A stretch of 64,000 nucleotides of DNA, taken from contig JAJSPD010000001.1 of NCBI GenBank assembly GCA_021307315.1, positions 806,001-870,000 of the forward strand, read 5' to 3'. This stretch comes from Bisporella sp. PMI_857. Taxonomy: Eukaryota > Ascomycota > Leotiomycetes > Helotiales > Helotiaceae. Shown piece after piece: positions 1-10,949 of this stretch; the stretch's first letter is position 1; the number at the start of each line of letters is the position of its first letter. Both the position numbers and the translations under genes were made by a program. Under the pieces are notes generated by a model, which did no database searches, was not told where the DNA came from, and worked only from the letters and a program-made list of their open reading frames with translations.

Positions 1-75
1 TAGTAACTGCACAAGCACTGTTGCCCTAGAAAGCAGTTCTTCCGTCCCATAACCTGAACGCTTCCTCAAAACTGC

Positions 76-614
76 CTAGAACCCTCTTCCACCGCCACGC
101 CCACGGCCGCCTCGGAAACCTCCACGGCCTCTTGGTCCACCACGTCCTCGAGGTCCGCCACGTCCACCGCGATCTCCAGTGGCCTCTTTTCTTGCCTTAT
201 TCTTGGGCTTTGGTGCGTCATCGATCAACAGCGTGTCTAAAGGTAGTGAATCAGGAAGGATGAAGTATCTAATTGTCGAGCCGCGGAGATTGATGGTGTC
301 GAGGGAGATTGGGTCGCGACCACGTTGTGTCATTTTTACTGTGCGTAGAGCTGTATTCATTTGAGGAGATACAGATGTGATTGTGCCATGAATAATTGTG
401 CCTTTTGAGCCATTAGCATGTGTATATCAGGAATAAGGAGAACATAGCTACCATTCTTCAGTTCAATGGTGACCGTTTCATTTGCACATTTCATCAAGAA
501 CCTACCAGGGGCACAAGAGTCAGTGAGAAGTTTTGCGCGGGAGCCTTGAAAGTAATTGCTCAGCTTTGCCAAATACAAGGCACGACGTGGGAAAGCTTAC
601 CTAACGAGCTTCAT
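76..614 (-). CDS. SMD1: Small nuclear ribonucleoprotein Sm D1
   Basis: Core Sm-ring protein of the spliceosomal snRNPs; it binds the Sm site of U snRNAs in the nucleus. Three exons read on the minus strand: 614-601 (only 14 nt, encoding MKLVR with the split codon), 501-452 and 401-76, separated by GT-AG introns of 99 and 50 bp. The spliced protein of about 129 residues starts [20 protein letters not shown], carries the Sm1 motif ([12 protein letters not shown]) and the Sm2 motif ([16 protein letters not shown]), and ends in a long RGG/GRG tail typical of SmD1, the usual site of arginine methylation. Length and order match the family. The tiny first exon is easy to miss, and a start at the internal Met (360) would remove the whole Sm1 motif. 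Identity is secure; exact splice sites are inferred from reading frame and family conservation. Confidence 0.95.
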
Positions 615-1027
615 TGTAAAGACTTCGGGTCCTTCAAATCTCCAGAGTTAATATCTGCACTTATTATCAAGCTTGATGGTAGGTGCGAGGTTCTTAAACT
701 GCCCCTGGTGGTTTCGATCCCCAACATTGAGCAATGCGATAGGATTTAGTTATAGTCACGTGATTAATACAAGGCTGAAACTGAATGGCTGCTCTGGTGG
801 CTCTCTGGAAAGGACCGTATATGCAAGATGGTGCATACGGCTGTTAAGTTAGTACAGATCTGCCTCGGTTCCTAGGCCCATATCTCTATAAGATGAAAGC
901 CGTATACTAGAATGCAGGTTACACGAGTTGAAGTTGTCCTTCCCATAAAATCAATTCTATTCATAATCTCTATCACCGCCTCTGGGTATAAATGAAGCAT
1001 GGATCCTTCCATATCATTTCATAATAT
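615..1027. other. Intergenic, SMD1 promoter side and PKR1 3' side
   Basis: About 410 bp between the start of SMD1 and the end of PKR1, both on the minus strand. It must hold the SMD1 promoter and the PKR1 3' end. I see no convincing tRNA, repeat or further gene. Confidence 0.5.
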
Positions 1028-1471
1028 CTATCTATCTTTATCGGCCTCATTGTTATCAGACACCTTCTCCCACTCATCCTCTGTACTGATCTCGGAATGT
1101 GGTGCTCCTCTATCTTTAAGTTCTCCTTTCGGCTCGAACACTTCAGCTACTTTATTGCCAGCTTGCCCTGCTATGATGGTCTCTGCCTCCGTCTCTGTAT
1201 CGTCATCTTGTTGGCCCTGTATTTGAAGCCGCTTCTTCTCTTCCTCCAGCTTCTGTTGCAGCTTAAGCTCTGCGACAAACCAGTTGATCGCCCACCATAG
1301 CCCCGCGCACAAGAATGATAGAATGGCAAAGTGTATGCTATATGTCGCAACCAGGAGAAAGGCGAGAACCACTTGGAGGCCTGCGAAGGCTACATTTGTG
1401 GCAATAAGGAGGGACGATGTGGGGCCGGGAGTGAAGATAGATTGGAAAAGATCTGTGATGAAGGCTGACAT
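1028..1471 (-). CDS. PKR1: V-ATPase assembly factor Pkr1
   Basis: Single-exon gene of 147 residues. It begins MSAFITDLFQSIFTPGPTSS, the Pkr1 signature, followed by two hydrophobic segments at about residues 22-42 and 46-66 with the conserved stretch SFLCAGLWWAINWFVAE. After that comes a charged coiled segment (LQQKLEEEKKRLQ, about 70-82) and an acidic disordered tail. Pkr1 is a small ER membrane protein that helps assemble the V0 sector of the vacuolar ATPase. The tail is longer than in budding yeast but usual for filamentous fungi. The start is the only Met that keeps the FTPGPT motif. It lies about 410 bp downstream of SMD1 transcription on the same strand; no functional link is implied. 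Confidence 0.93.
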   Translation of the reverse strand: MSAFITDLFQSIFTPGPTSSLLIATNVAFAGLQVVLAFLLVATYSIHFAILSFLCAGLWWAINWFVAELKLQQKLEEEKKRLQIQGQQDDDTETEAETIIAGQAGNKVAEVFEPKGELKDRGAPHSEISTEDEWEKVSDNNEADKDR

Positions 1472-3441
1472 ATTTCTTAATTCGAGGACAACTTAGCAGT
1501 ATTCGTGACTTGATAGTTTGTTGTTTGCGACTATAAGGAGTCAGAACTGGGTGTGGTCAATAAATAGGGAAACAGTGACAGCAATACCGTTCCCGAAAAG
1601 ACCACGATTGTCGCAAAATCTGAACGGACAGATAAACCTCAAATTATAGCATGTATTGATGCCTGGGAAGTGTCTGAAGGATAGCGTGTGCTTATGCCGA
1701 TTTTGTCGTTATGTTGATTGATCATTGCGACCATGCAGACAGTATTCTTCAAGTAGTGAGGCTGCCTGCTACCTTACTGGCGCGCTCTGCCTGAAATCGG
1801 AACAAAGCAGATCGCCTCATCAACTTCAAACATCTGCGATATCACCATCAATGTTAAATCCACTGCCTTCAAATATCACAGCAGCATGTAATTCTTCTAG
1901 ATAAGCTGCATAGAAGAAGACACAACGCTCTTCTTACTATAAGCCTCCGCTCCAGACTACTCAAAATATTCCAGGGCAATATGACAAAGTCTTTAACAAG
2001 CACAATCAGGATGATCTCGTTAGATCACTGCTATTTGGTTAACGCAAATATTTCAGTGGGTTCGAAAATGGGGTATAATGGCGATATTTTGGTTTGCTCC
2101 AGAGCCAGTGCTCAATGATAATCATATTTTTTAGTTGAAAAGTATTTTTCACAACTTTGATTTATTTTTTAGCTTCCGGTTACGCATCAGATTTGAGTAC
2201 CTCGAGGCTAGCTAGTACATGACTGAGAGGAAGTAATGCTGTAGCTATCATTGGAAAGTCACGTTAAGCATTAAGTATATCATCAATCGGGGGACTGCAA
2301 ATTTCCGCCTAGGCAATATGTAGATGGCGAAGAACTCCAGATCGGAGGCTTCAGTCTGCCTGCCAAGCAGATTAGTGTCTACTCTGTATTGCACTGTGAG
2401 CCTCTTGGGGCAGTTCCCAAATGTTGAGGCAAGTCATTTCAAAATGCTCATTAGGCCCAGAATTTGTATTCGTGGAATGCAGTGCCCAAGTAATGCAAGG
2501 CAAAACTTCGAGACGAGTCGAAGCCGGATACCAGCAAATCAGTATTTGCTGGTGTAAGCTAGTATCTGACTATCGCATGATAATATTGTCTCGAGATTTG
2601 AGCATGTGCGACAACAAGCTGGAATTCCGAGTTGAAATCGTGCTCTTAAGCAGTAGACTTTGGCTCTGTAGGAGCTCTGTGAGCATCATCTTCATTGTTA
2701 GGGCTCGCCTAGTTTTCATTCATTGAGCCTCATCTTCTTGATAACCTATGGCATTGGCCAGACTCCCCGACAGAAAATTTAATAAGGTGGTAGCCGCCTG
2801 ATCTACCCCGCTCGAGCGGTATACTCTACTTCGATTACTTGTTTGCCTTACCGCACTCTTATCACTGTTCCTGGCGCTGGCTGCATGTTATCACACAATT
2901 TGAATGTTGTGTAACGCGAAATGGAGCGTTAGCCAATGAAAATTTGCTTGGACAGCATGGTCCGCCTCACTTTTTTTTATTGAGCCGCAATGAAATTGAC
3001 AGAGGACCATGAAAATAATGTGGCTTCAGAATAAGCTCAGCTGGGAATGCCACTCCTGCAGCCTGGCAGTCCTGTCAGCTGCTGAAGTCCGTTGCATGTC
3101 CTCACCACATGTTAATCAACCTATGTAGATGCACAAGGACCTGGAGTGTAGCCTGAGCACTTCAAACTCAGCTCTGCTCTCAATACTTACTAGCGATTTT
3201 GAATTTGGGCGAGGACCGCGTCTTTAGATAGCTAACGGTTGCATAACCCACTGCCAGAAAATTCTCCTTTGACGTGCTACAACACTAGGGCATGAGACGC
3301 AGAGCATTTTTCAATGATCTACATCCGTGTTATCAGCTCGAGCCAGAAAAACTGAAGTAGTAGCATACCATCTCATCCTGCTCAATGCTCGAGGTTGATC
3401 CATACTAGTGGACCCAGATATAACCAGTGTCAAGTGCAAAA
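1472..3441. other. Intergenic, gene-poor border of the accessory island
   Basis: About 2 kb without a convincing gene; the open frames here lack homology cues and splice-compatible neighbours. It includes the PKR1 promoter and the upstream region of the first NLR gene. A 12 bp perfect palindrome CCGCTCGAGCGG lies at 2808-2819; it resembles everted CCG/CGG half sites for zinc-cluster regulators but may be chance. Confidence 0.45.
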
Positions 3442-6400
3442 ATGTCACAAAACGGAATCACTGGGCTTAATTCCGCCACTTTGGCCCAATCGAACAGTGA
3501 TAGGCTTGATGAAATGGACGAGCTTTGGAACAAAGCAGGTGGTTTGGGCTTGAATGATGACCAGAAATTTTCCAGTAGGGACGAGGACTACGATGTGGAC
3601 TTCAAGTGAAGCTCGATCATTCATCAGCACAAACAGCTTTGGTACTAATTGCTCCATAGTGACACAAGAAAGTTTGCTGTGCTCCGATGGGAGGATCTAC
3701 TTAAAGGAATGGCGGAGAAACTCACAAACGAAGACCGACAAGTCATCACCCGTTTTCGCGAATGGCAGACTCTGACCGCAGAAATCCAAAGTAAGGTCAC
3801 AGATTCTGTAGCAAGTCCAGCAATGAAACGCGAGATGTCAAAGATACATCAACTTCCTCGCAATCTCGGGTTTCTTGCGAAGGAATTCATGAATTTGGTA
3901 AAACCAAATAATATCAGTTTTGAGCTTTTATGGGGATTGATATACCTGAATCTGAGAGTACGTAACTTGAACCTCCTTCCGGAACATCTGCCTACTACCA
4001 TTTCCATAGCACTCCTATTCATCTTTGGATAGATTGAAACGTACAACCGAGACACTGAGCAGGCTTCGAAATGTGGTTGCAAGGTTTAACAAGATCGTTC
4101 CTATGCTCGATGATGCCAATGAGGCATTGCTTGCTGTGGTAGACTTCCTTGATCCATGCATTACAATATTGGTCGACTCAGTTATATATCTTCATAAATG
4201 CTCTGTGGGTAAGCAATATTCCGGTTTAACTGGTGGATGACGAGATAGTAAATTATGCTATCGCAGATGCCAAAGCCGAGAGGGATTGGCCAGACCTTAA
4301 CAGCAACATCAATGTTCAGCTTCTGAACTTGAATGAGACGGTGAAACACGTGAGTGACATGAATATCTATACGAAAGCTACACAAGACCGGAACATCAGG
4401 AATCTTTCAATGCGTCATGCTATGATCCCGTAAGATTCATTCATATGCCACATACTTCCCATCTTGAACAGTTCCTAAAATTTCATTCCCTCAATGAGTT
4501 TACAAGCAATGCTGATAGATTACAAGTGAGGTAGAGGAAGCTGGTGCGTTTCCTATCCTTAGTCTACAACAGAAACAGAATCCTAGGTTCTTCGGTCGCC
4601 AGGATGAATTGGAAAGTATAGAGAGATATCTCACCCCAAGCAGAACCCAGGATTCACTCCGGTCATACACACTTCATGGGAAAAGAGGAGTCGGAAAGAC
4701 AGAAGTCGCCGTACAATTCGCATACACCAATCGCTGCAACTTCGATGCTATTTTCTGGGTTCAATGCGAGACGGTAAGCTAACTTCCAGAATGTCATTTT
4801 TGAATGCTAGGCAACATGTACAAAGACACTGAGAGCAGAAAAGTAGCCTCTACAGTTATAGCTTGCTAGCTACAAACATGGCGTAGGAGCCAGCGGCATT
4901 CGTATATCAATTTGATTCAATTAGTTGGTTTATATGAGCAATTACTGATTTACAACGTCTAGTCTATTTCAATTCGTGAGAGTTTTAGTGAGATGGCAAT
5001 GAAATTAGAACTGCCTGGTGCAGACAGGGAAGGTCATCATGAGGAAAACCTATGTATGACCTGATCTCCATACTGATTTTTCAATCTATTGGGAGGACCT
5101 AGAACCTGGGGGCCATCCCAGGAGCCGCTTTGTATCACTGTTCTACCCACGGAGTTCCTACCCAAATCTTTGTTATTAGAGTGCTAATTAGTTGCAGTGG
5201 CCGTGCAGAACTGGTTGAAGAGGACAAGTAAGTGATTATTGGCTATTAAATCTTTGAAATATATTCTAACTTCTTTACAGAAAAGATTTGGTTACTGATC
5301 TTTGACAATGCGGGTAAGAATTAACGGTCTACTTGCAGCCAAATCTTCGCTAAAGCCATGTAAGAAAAGGATCAAGTCCTCCAGAAATATTGGCCTGTCG
5401 GAGCTAGCGGTGCCATCCTCATTACTACTCGTAAATACTATAATTTTGTTAAGGATCTCAGGCGCAAAGGTGAAACGATAAAACCTTTGGATCCCAAGCA
5501 AAGCTGGGATCTTTTGTTGCATTTGCTTGGTGAGGAGTGGGAGAAACAAGAGCAGGAGGGCCGTCTTCCACAGTCAGAAATGGCTGCGGCGAGGCTTATG
5601 CTAGAGAAACTAGAGGGTCTAGCTCTTGCTATACAGCAGGCAGCTAATTTGATAAAAAATCCCAACATTGGTGGACCTACCATTGCGAAGACTTACGAAT
5701 CATTCAAAGAGAAGAGTCGAATCCTCCCAGATCGACATTCTAAACCTCGAACGTCCTCAGAAAGAGCTCTTGACGCTTTATGGGATGTAAGTTTGGTCTA
5801 CACTACTTTTTTTTCTCGATAGAATCAGACCTTCTCGAGATATCTCAAGACCATTTGCATCAGTCCCAAGACTGCTCCAAATTTCTTGAGCTCGTGAGGA
5901 TTTTATAATTATACAGTGCTGAGTTATTGAACAGATGAATTTCAATTCGTTGGGGATAAACGCGCGGGCACTCCTAGGAGTTCTTGCATGGTTATCTCCT
6001 GGTTAGTTCTCAAGAACAACATTGATCGCCATATGCATACTCACTAATTTCTAGATTCTATTCTGGTTGATCTATTCTTACCCCGAAACCAAGCAGCTTT
6101 GTATGGCTCACTTGAGTTCTGTCGCCAAGACTCAATTCACCTTGATTCAAAGAATCGAGCATCACTTGTCAATACTATCACGCCCTCTGGTGGGTTCATG
6201 AAAGCGGTTAAAGAGTTGACAGATAAATCTCTTATCAAATATGAAGGCCGGTACCTTTCCATCCATCGCATGGTACAGGAAGCGGTCAATGTAAGCTAGC
6301 CAATTCTACTTCTCATTATTTGACAAAGCATTATGCAACATAGCTAAAATGCTCTTCCCTAAGCTAATAATAGATTAATACTAACGTTTTAATAGTTCCA

Positions 6401-7841
6401 TGATGAAGATGATCTCAAAGACTGCTTTGACATGGCTTCCAGGCTAGTCTATGAGCAATTTCCGAAACAAGATACAGATGAGAGTCTCTACAAGAAGTGG
6501 AGTATTTGTGCAAGCTACATCCATCACGGCATCTATCTTGGGAAAAAAGTTTCAGAAGAATACGCAGGAAGTGATATTATCAGAGGATCCAGCTTCTTTG
6601 TCAAGCTTCTAAGCAATTGTGCATGGTAATTACTGATCTAGTCTTGCAATTCTCATGTTCTAATTTTATATAGGTACTTGTATGAAGTCGGCGACTGTGA
6701 GGGGTCCAGGCGCTTAGTTGATACCGCAATCATGGCATGTGAGGACAAGACAACGCTCCAATATGCACAACTTCGAGATATCGAAGGTTCTTGTTTTTTT
6801 GATCTGAATCGGTTATCAGAGTGTCGTGACTCTTGGGAAGCCGTTCTTAGGATTCGGATGGAACGCCTCCCAAGCGACCATGCTCGAGGTGAGAGTGCAT
6901 TATAATTTATCGATGCTTTTTCTGAATCTGGTAGTTGGTACAATTCATAACAATCTCGGAAATCTGGAAACCGCATCCGGAGATTTCGCAGTGGCTGAAG
7001 AACATTATAAGAGAGCTAGTTTGATTTGGCAGAATGGCCAGGATGAAACAGCATACCAATTAGCCTTGACTTATCTTTGCTTGGGGAGGTGAGTAAATAC
7101 ACTCTCTTGTGCCTCTTAAGGCCTACTAGTCTGCTAAATACACAATACAGAATGCACATCCTTCAACGAGAGTTGGATGAGGCGGATAGGATAGTAGCTC
7201 GAGCCGAGATTTTGTTCATACGTCTACTTGGCGGTGATAAAGGATTGATGTCTCAGTAAGTGACTGCAAATAATTCTATTCTTATAAATCATAGTCCCTG
7301 CTAAAATACAACCTAGCGTACATTTGTGTCAGGGCAAGATACACTTTCTACGGGGTCGTCAGCACTGGTCACTAGCAAGGCGATCTTACGATTCTTGTCT
7401 CGCGATTGGACTTCAAGAGTTCCCCATCCACCCTCTAACTGGTGCCGCTTATTACGCTATTGCCTGTTTAGAATTTGCACAAGGTCACGCAGATGCTGCA
7501 AAGTATGCCCAAGTGTCGGATATTGCGTGACATTATAAACTAACGAGCACAGAATTTGGCTGGATAAATCACTCTCCATTGCGCAACTTCTTAGTCCTAC
7601 GCGTGATGATGGTGTCATAACTAGAATTTTGTGGAAGACATCGCAGGTTTTGGAGAGCGCCACTTTGGGTGAATATGATGGTGAAGCTGCAGCATTGAAA
7701 GAGAGAGCTGTGGGTGCTCGGGAAGTTCTTCTCGCAAGTGGTGAAGGAGGTTTCATTTCTTCTGCAATCAATAGCGATGATGCCTGCTATGATGAGGATG
7801 AACTTGGCTTTGATGCTCTCGTTCCTCTTTTCTTCAGGTAA
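3442..7841 (+). CDS. NLR-type STAND protein NLR1 (NB-ARC, TPR), intact
   Basis: Seventeen exons: 3442-3605, 3660-3957, 4010-4208, 4267-4429, 4527-4773, 4963-5053, 5198-5227, 5281-5313, 5365-5786, 5935-6001, 6055-6290, 6396-6625, 6674-6888, 6935-7088, 7151-7255, 7317-7502, 7553-7841. They sum to 3129 nt, 1042 residues, with all introns GT-AG and no internal stop. The N-terminal ~290 residues, containing LLWGLIYLNLR, resemble the DUF7708-type domain found in front of fungal STAND ATPases (tentative). The P-loop GKRGVGKT is at about 326, Walker B-like LLIFDNA near 400, ILITTR (RNBS-like) near 430 and LEGLALAIQQ (GLPLAL equivalent) near 500. The last ~350 residues are helical repeats of TPR type (for example NNLGNLETASGDFAVAEEHY). 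Such proteins switch from ADP- to ATP-bound oligomers; in fungi some control non-self recognition and cell death. The ligand and output are unknown here. Its paralogue at 15101-19266 guided the exon calls. Confidence 0.85.
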
Positions 7842-8657
7842 CGTGCCATTATTCCGGAGCAGGGCACACCAAACTATTCTATAATATTCTCTAGCTTTAT
7901 AAAAGAAATTCAGTTTCCTAATTAGCGTTACTTCATAGGCCGCATTCTCTTGAATCTTTCATGGTGATTTGCCTGATAGATAAGGACGATTGTGGGAGGC
8001 TTTCAAGTCATAATCTTGTATCAGTAATAGGTAGGAATTGACATAAGCCACATGCTGCTTCTTAAGTGAACTTATGATAAATAATCACAAGGTTTTTCTG
8101 TTAGGATTTGGTGATTCGCTTTGAAATCTTGAAGAAGTTTAATAAGCATGTGTTCATGGACGATGATCACGTGATTAAGATTGCGGCTGAGCTATTTTAG
8201 GGATTAGGATAGCTAGCTACTATGGGGCTCGAGGATAAAGCGCATTCTACCTGGTCAGGGATGTCCAAACACTGCGCTATCAATAATCGCTGAGTTTGCG
8301 GTGCCAAATTGTGTTATATCGATTGGGCATGAAAATTAAAAGTGGAGAAATATCAATATCATGGTCAAAGCTCACTAAATGAATATCTTTTCAATCTTTG
8401 GGCTAAATGAGTTTCAACGCCTCCTGCAGGTTGATGTCTACAAAAATATTTTGCTCGAATCGAGGTATCATCAATAATGTCAATGTTTTGACTCCAAATC
8501 TGTACATTCGAAAGATAAAGCAGACACACACTGAATCACCCTCCTCCAAAGCCGTGTTTATCTGCACAAACGAAGAGCAGATCACTCCATAGGTTCAGAA
8601 CAGAAAAGCATATGGCTCTACATGTGCTGATCACATCTAAGCTCCACTGCAGATGGC
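7842..8657. other. Intergenic between NLR1 and the oxidoreductase pseudogene
   Basis: About 815 bp, AT-rich. It contains the 3' ends of both converging transcripts. I see no gene, tRNA or clear repeat. Confidence 0.45.
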
Positions 8658-9793
8658 CTACAGCTTCGTAATTACCACCGACCGAGGCTCAATACTCTCT
8701 TTCGGCGAAGCATTGTCAGATGCGATTGGATTTCCGAAAGACACGTGAGGACAGACCTCAAGTTGTTAGTGGATTTGCTTGTCTGCATTAGAGTCAAACT
8801 TACATCGCCCATGAGTTCCAGCTTTCGTATCATACATGACAAAGGCGAATGGTTCCTTGTTCGTTTGATTGGAAAGCCAGTACCTACTTCAGTCAATGAC
8901 TGCCAACGAACTGGCAGAGAGTTGCAAGTGCCAACTATTTGTGAGATTTATTGTATTTGAGGTAGTAGACCTCACTGACGCGGTCTGGAAGAACACGATC
9001 AAGTGGGTTTGCAATAAGCCAAGCCGAATTTCAACATCGCCACTGACTGACATGAACAGCACCTGGCGCAGCTAGCTACCAGTGCTGGAGGACAGACCAC
9101 TCGCTCTTTGTGACAGTCGCTCGGTACTTCCTGGAGATCTTGTTGCCACAGATGATTCGCACGCGATATCCTCCACTTGGGTTCAAGAAAGTTTCCTGCC
9201 CGCAGTCTCCGAGGTTTCTGACGACAACATCCTTTCTAGACTTGATTGTAATGTCTTACAAATGTTTTAGACGTCGAACTTTCATGCAGGATAATGACAC
9301 TAATGCCTCTTACCATTGTGTGCATGCACCCCGTGCTGGTCCCTCTTGATGGAGTAGGTTATTCAAGTCAATTTGATTTCTATGGTGGACAATGTTCTTT
9401 TGTAGCCCAGAATCATAACACTTAACATAGGCTGCCTTCAAGGTTTGCGCGAGGAGTTGCTCGGTTTCTCTTCTATGCTGTTTGAATTGCCTCGGCGGAA
9501 TCAAATTGAGCAACAGAACTTGCATGCGAAAGAACCTCGAAACCGTTGTTCTCAAGTAAAACTCGGCTATCTAAGTCTCTGGTATCAGTAATGTCTACTA
9601 GATGTATCTCGAATTCTAGATTATCCACCCAGGCTTTATCTAGACCAAACCCATCGCGCGGGGGAAAGAAACACCGGTAAGGCTTATCGCGTTGGTATAG
9701 TTCGAGGCCTTGTAGATATCTCGAAAGTATCAGTGAAAATGTGAGCTCGGGGCGTTGCACGACTTACTCAATGTATGCATTAATATTCGGCAT
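8658..9793 (-). pseudogene. AsaB/CmcJ-type oxidoreductase pseudogene with 150 bp internal inversion
   Basis: Degraded paralogue of the intact gene at 21602-22737. It starts at 9793 (MPNINAYIE), splices (GT at about 9766) into a frame with PPRDGFGLDKAWVDNLEFE and NNGFEVLSHASSVAQF, then breaks. A 1-nt-class frameshift lies near 9478-9488, between AEAIQ and KQHRRETE. A 4-nt insertion (CATG) near 9322-9326 disrupts the ARGxHN motif. The stretch 9001-9150 is inverted: read on the plus strand it encodes TWRS-stop-LPVLEDRPLALCDSRSV, the missing middle of the gene with its intron at 9003-9059. The 3' part resumes on the minus strand at 9000 with DRVLPDRVSEVYY and ends ESIEPRSVVITKL-stop at 8658. The Trp codon across the fourth splice junction has become TAG. 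Order, intron positions and similarity to the intact copy show a dead gene. Family assignment is as for the intact copy. Confidence 0.85.
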
Positions 9794-10949
9794 GTTGCTA
9801 TATCCAACGCTTGATCTTCAAGTTAAGCTTCATTCATATCTGCTCAACTGCTGAGAGATGACTTTGGACACCCATATATATTCCGCCCAATCATTAGGGT
9901 CTTCCCACTTGACATGGTCCATCTCAGCCGTATCTTATTTGCCTACACTACACGACAGAGTGCGAGCTGCCTGGTATGGGTAAGGTGGCGAAACCGCAAA
10001 CGATCCTTATTCGTGTTTGCGGCTTTGGTTAAAGCGATTTCTAAGCAACCACGTCTGGAATCTTACATCTTTACGCCATCCATCTGCAAGTTCATGCTCA
10101 GAGAAGGTCAATTAGACTTCCGACCGTTACGAGATAAATTTAGAAAACTCACATTATTAAACATTTCACGGAGTTCTTGGGGAATTTGTGGCACATACTG
10201 AACTACGATTTTGGGGAATATTCATCACTTATTAACTAAATCGCATTTACGTCCAAAGCTCTTGTTATAATTTTTTCACATGCAATTATAGAATAAGCCT
10301 ATGCATCATTGCTGTATCAGAGTCGCCTACTTTGAAGTAACTCATCGAGTCTGTGGGTCCAACCTCTAATGTTCTTTCATAAGCCGTTTACTCACTCTTT
10401 CCCAAAGAATCGCAACCACTTTTTGGTGACTCCAACAGAGCCTCTCCACCGTCACTTTAGCATTTCAGAATCATGTCGTGATCGTGTGCGTTACATCTGA
10501 AATATAACCCAAAGGTGCGTTATTGTTAGTGCAGCCGCGGGCAACGATTAATAAAAGCGGCGAGCCGTCTGTTTGTTGGAAATGGTGGGCCTGTTCATTG
10601 GTATTCGCCAGCCAACAAGGCGTTGATGTTGGGGTCTCTACGCCTGCACAAGGTTCAATGTAGCCTTGGTTACACAAGAAAGATGCATGTAGCTGCGAAG
10701 CCTTGGTCTACAATGATGGTCGCTATCAGATAGTGAGTCTGCCTTACCCGACCATTTACTCTTTTTTTTAAGGCAATTCACGAGGCAACGCCTTTGTATT
10801 GTTTTGGGGTGCCAGTAGAACTCCGCGCAATCGATTCTCGTTTCTGTCGTTGCGCGACGAAATATTACAGGTAAGCTTCAGCGTGCTTGATTCGCATCAC
10901 ATAGCCTCAGCCGAATACCAAAGAATTCTCTGCAACTGTGCCTGGACTT
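9794..10949. other. Divergent intergenic region, pseudogene and TM-family gene 1
   Basis: About 1.15 kb between the 5' end of the oxidoreductase pseudogene (minus) and the FRYPSFC-family gene (plus), so it would have held both promoters. A plus-strand open frame at 9914-10201 and a minus-strand one at 10471-10677 show no family features and I do not call them genes. Confidence 0.4.

Noticed and set aside
700..725. tRNA-like B-box resemblance (GGTTTCGATCC)
   Set aside because: No matching A-box, acceptor stem or anticodon arm could be folded around it.
2808..2819. 12 bp palindrome CCGCTCGAGCGG
   Set aside because: Could be a zinc-cluster factor site, but it lies about 630 bp from the nearest start codon and a single copy is not convincing.
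5054..5197. Apparent frame break in NLR1 between GHHEEN and VQNWLKR
   Set aside because: A 144 bp intron from GTATGA to TTGCAG joins the two parts in frame and matches the continuous EENQLAVQRWLK of NLR2.
9914..10201. 95-codon plus-strand open frame upstream of the first FRYPSFC-family gene
   Set aside because: No recognised motif, no paralogous counterpart at the other two copies and no splice partner.
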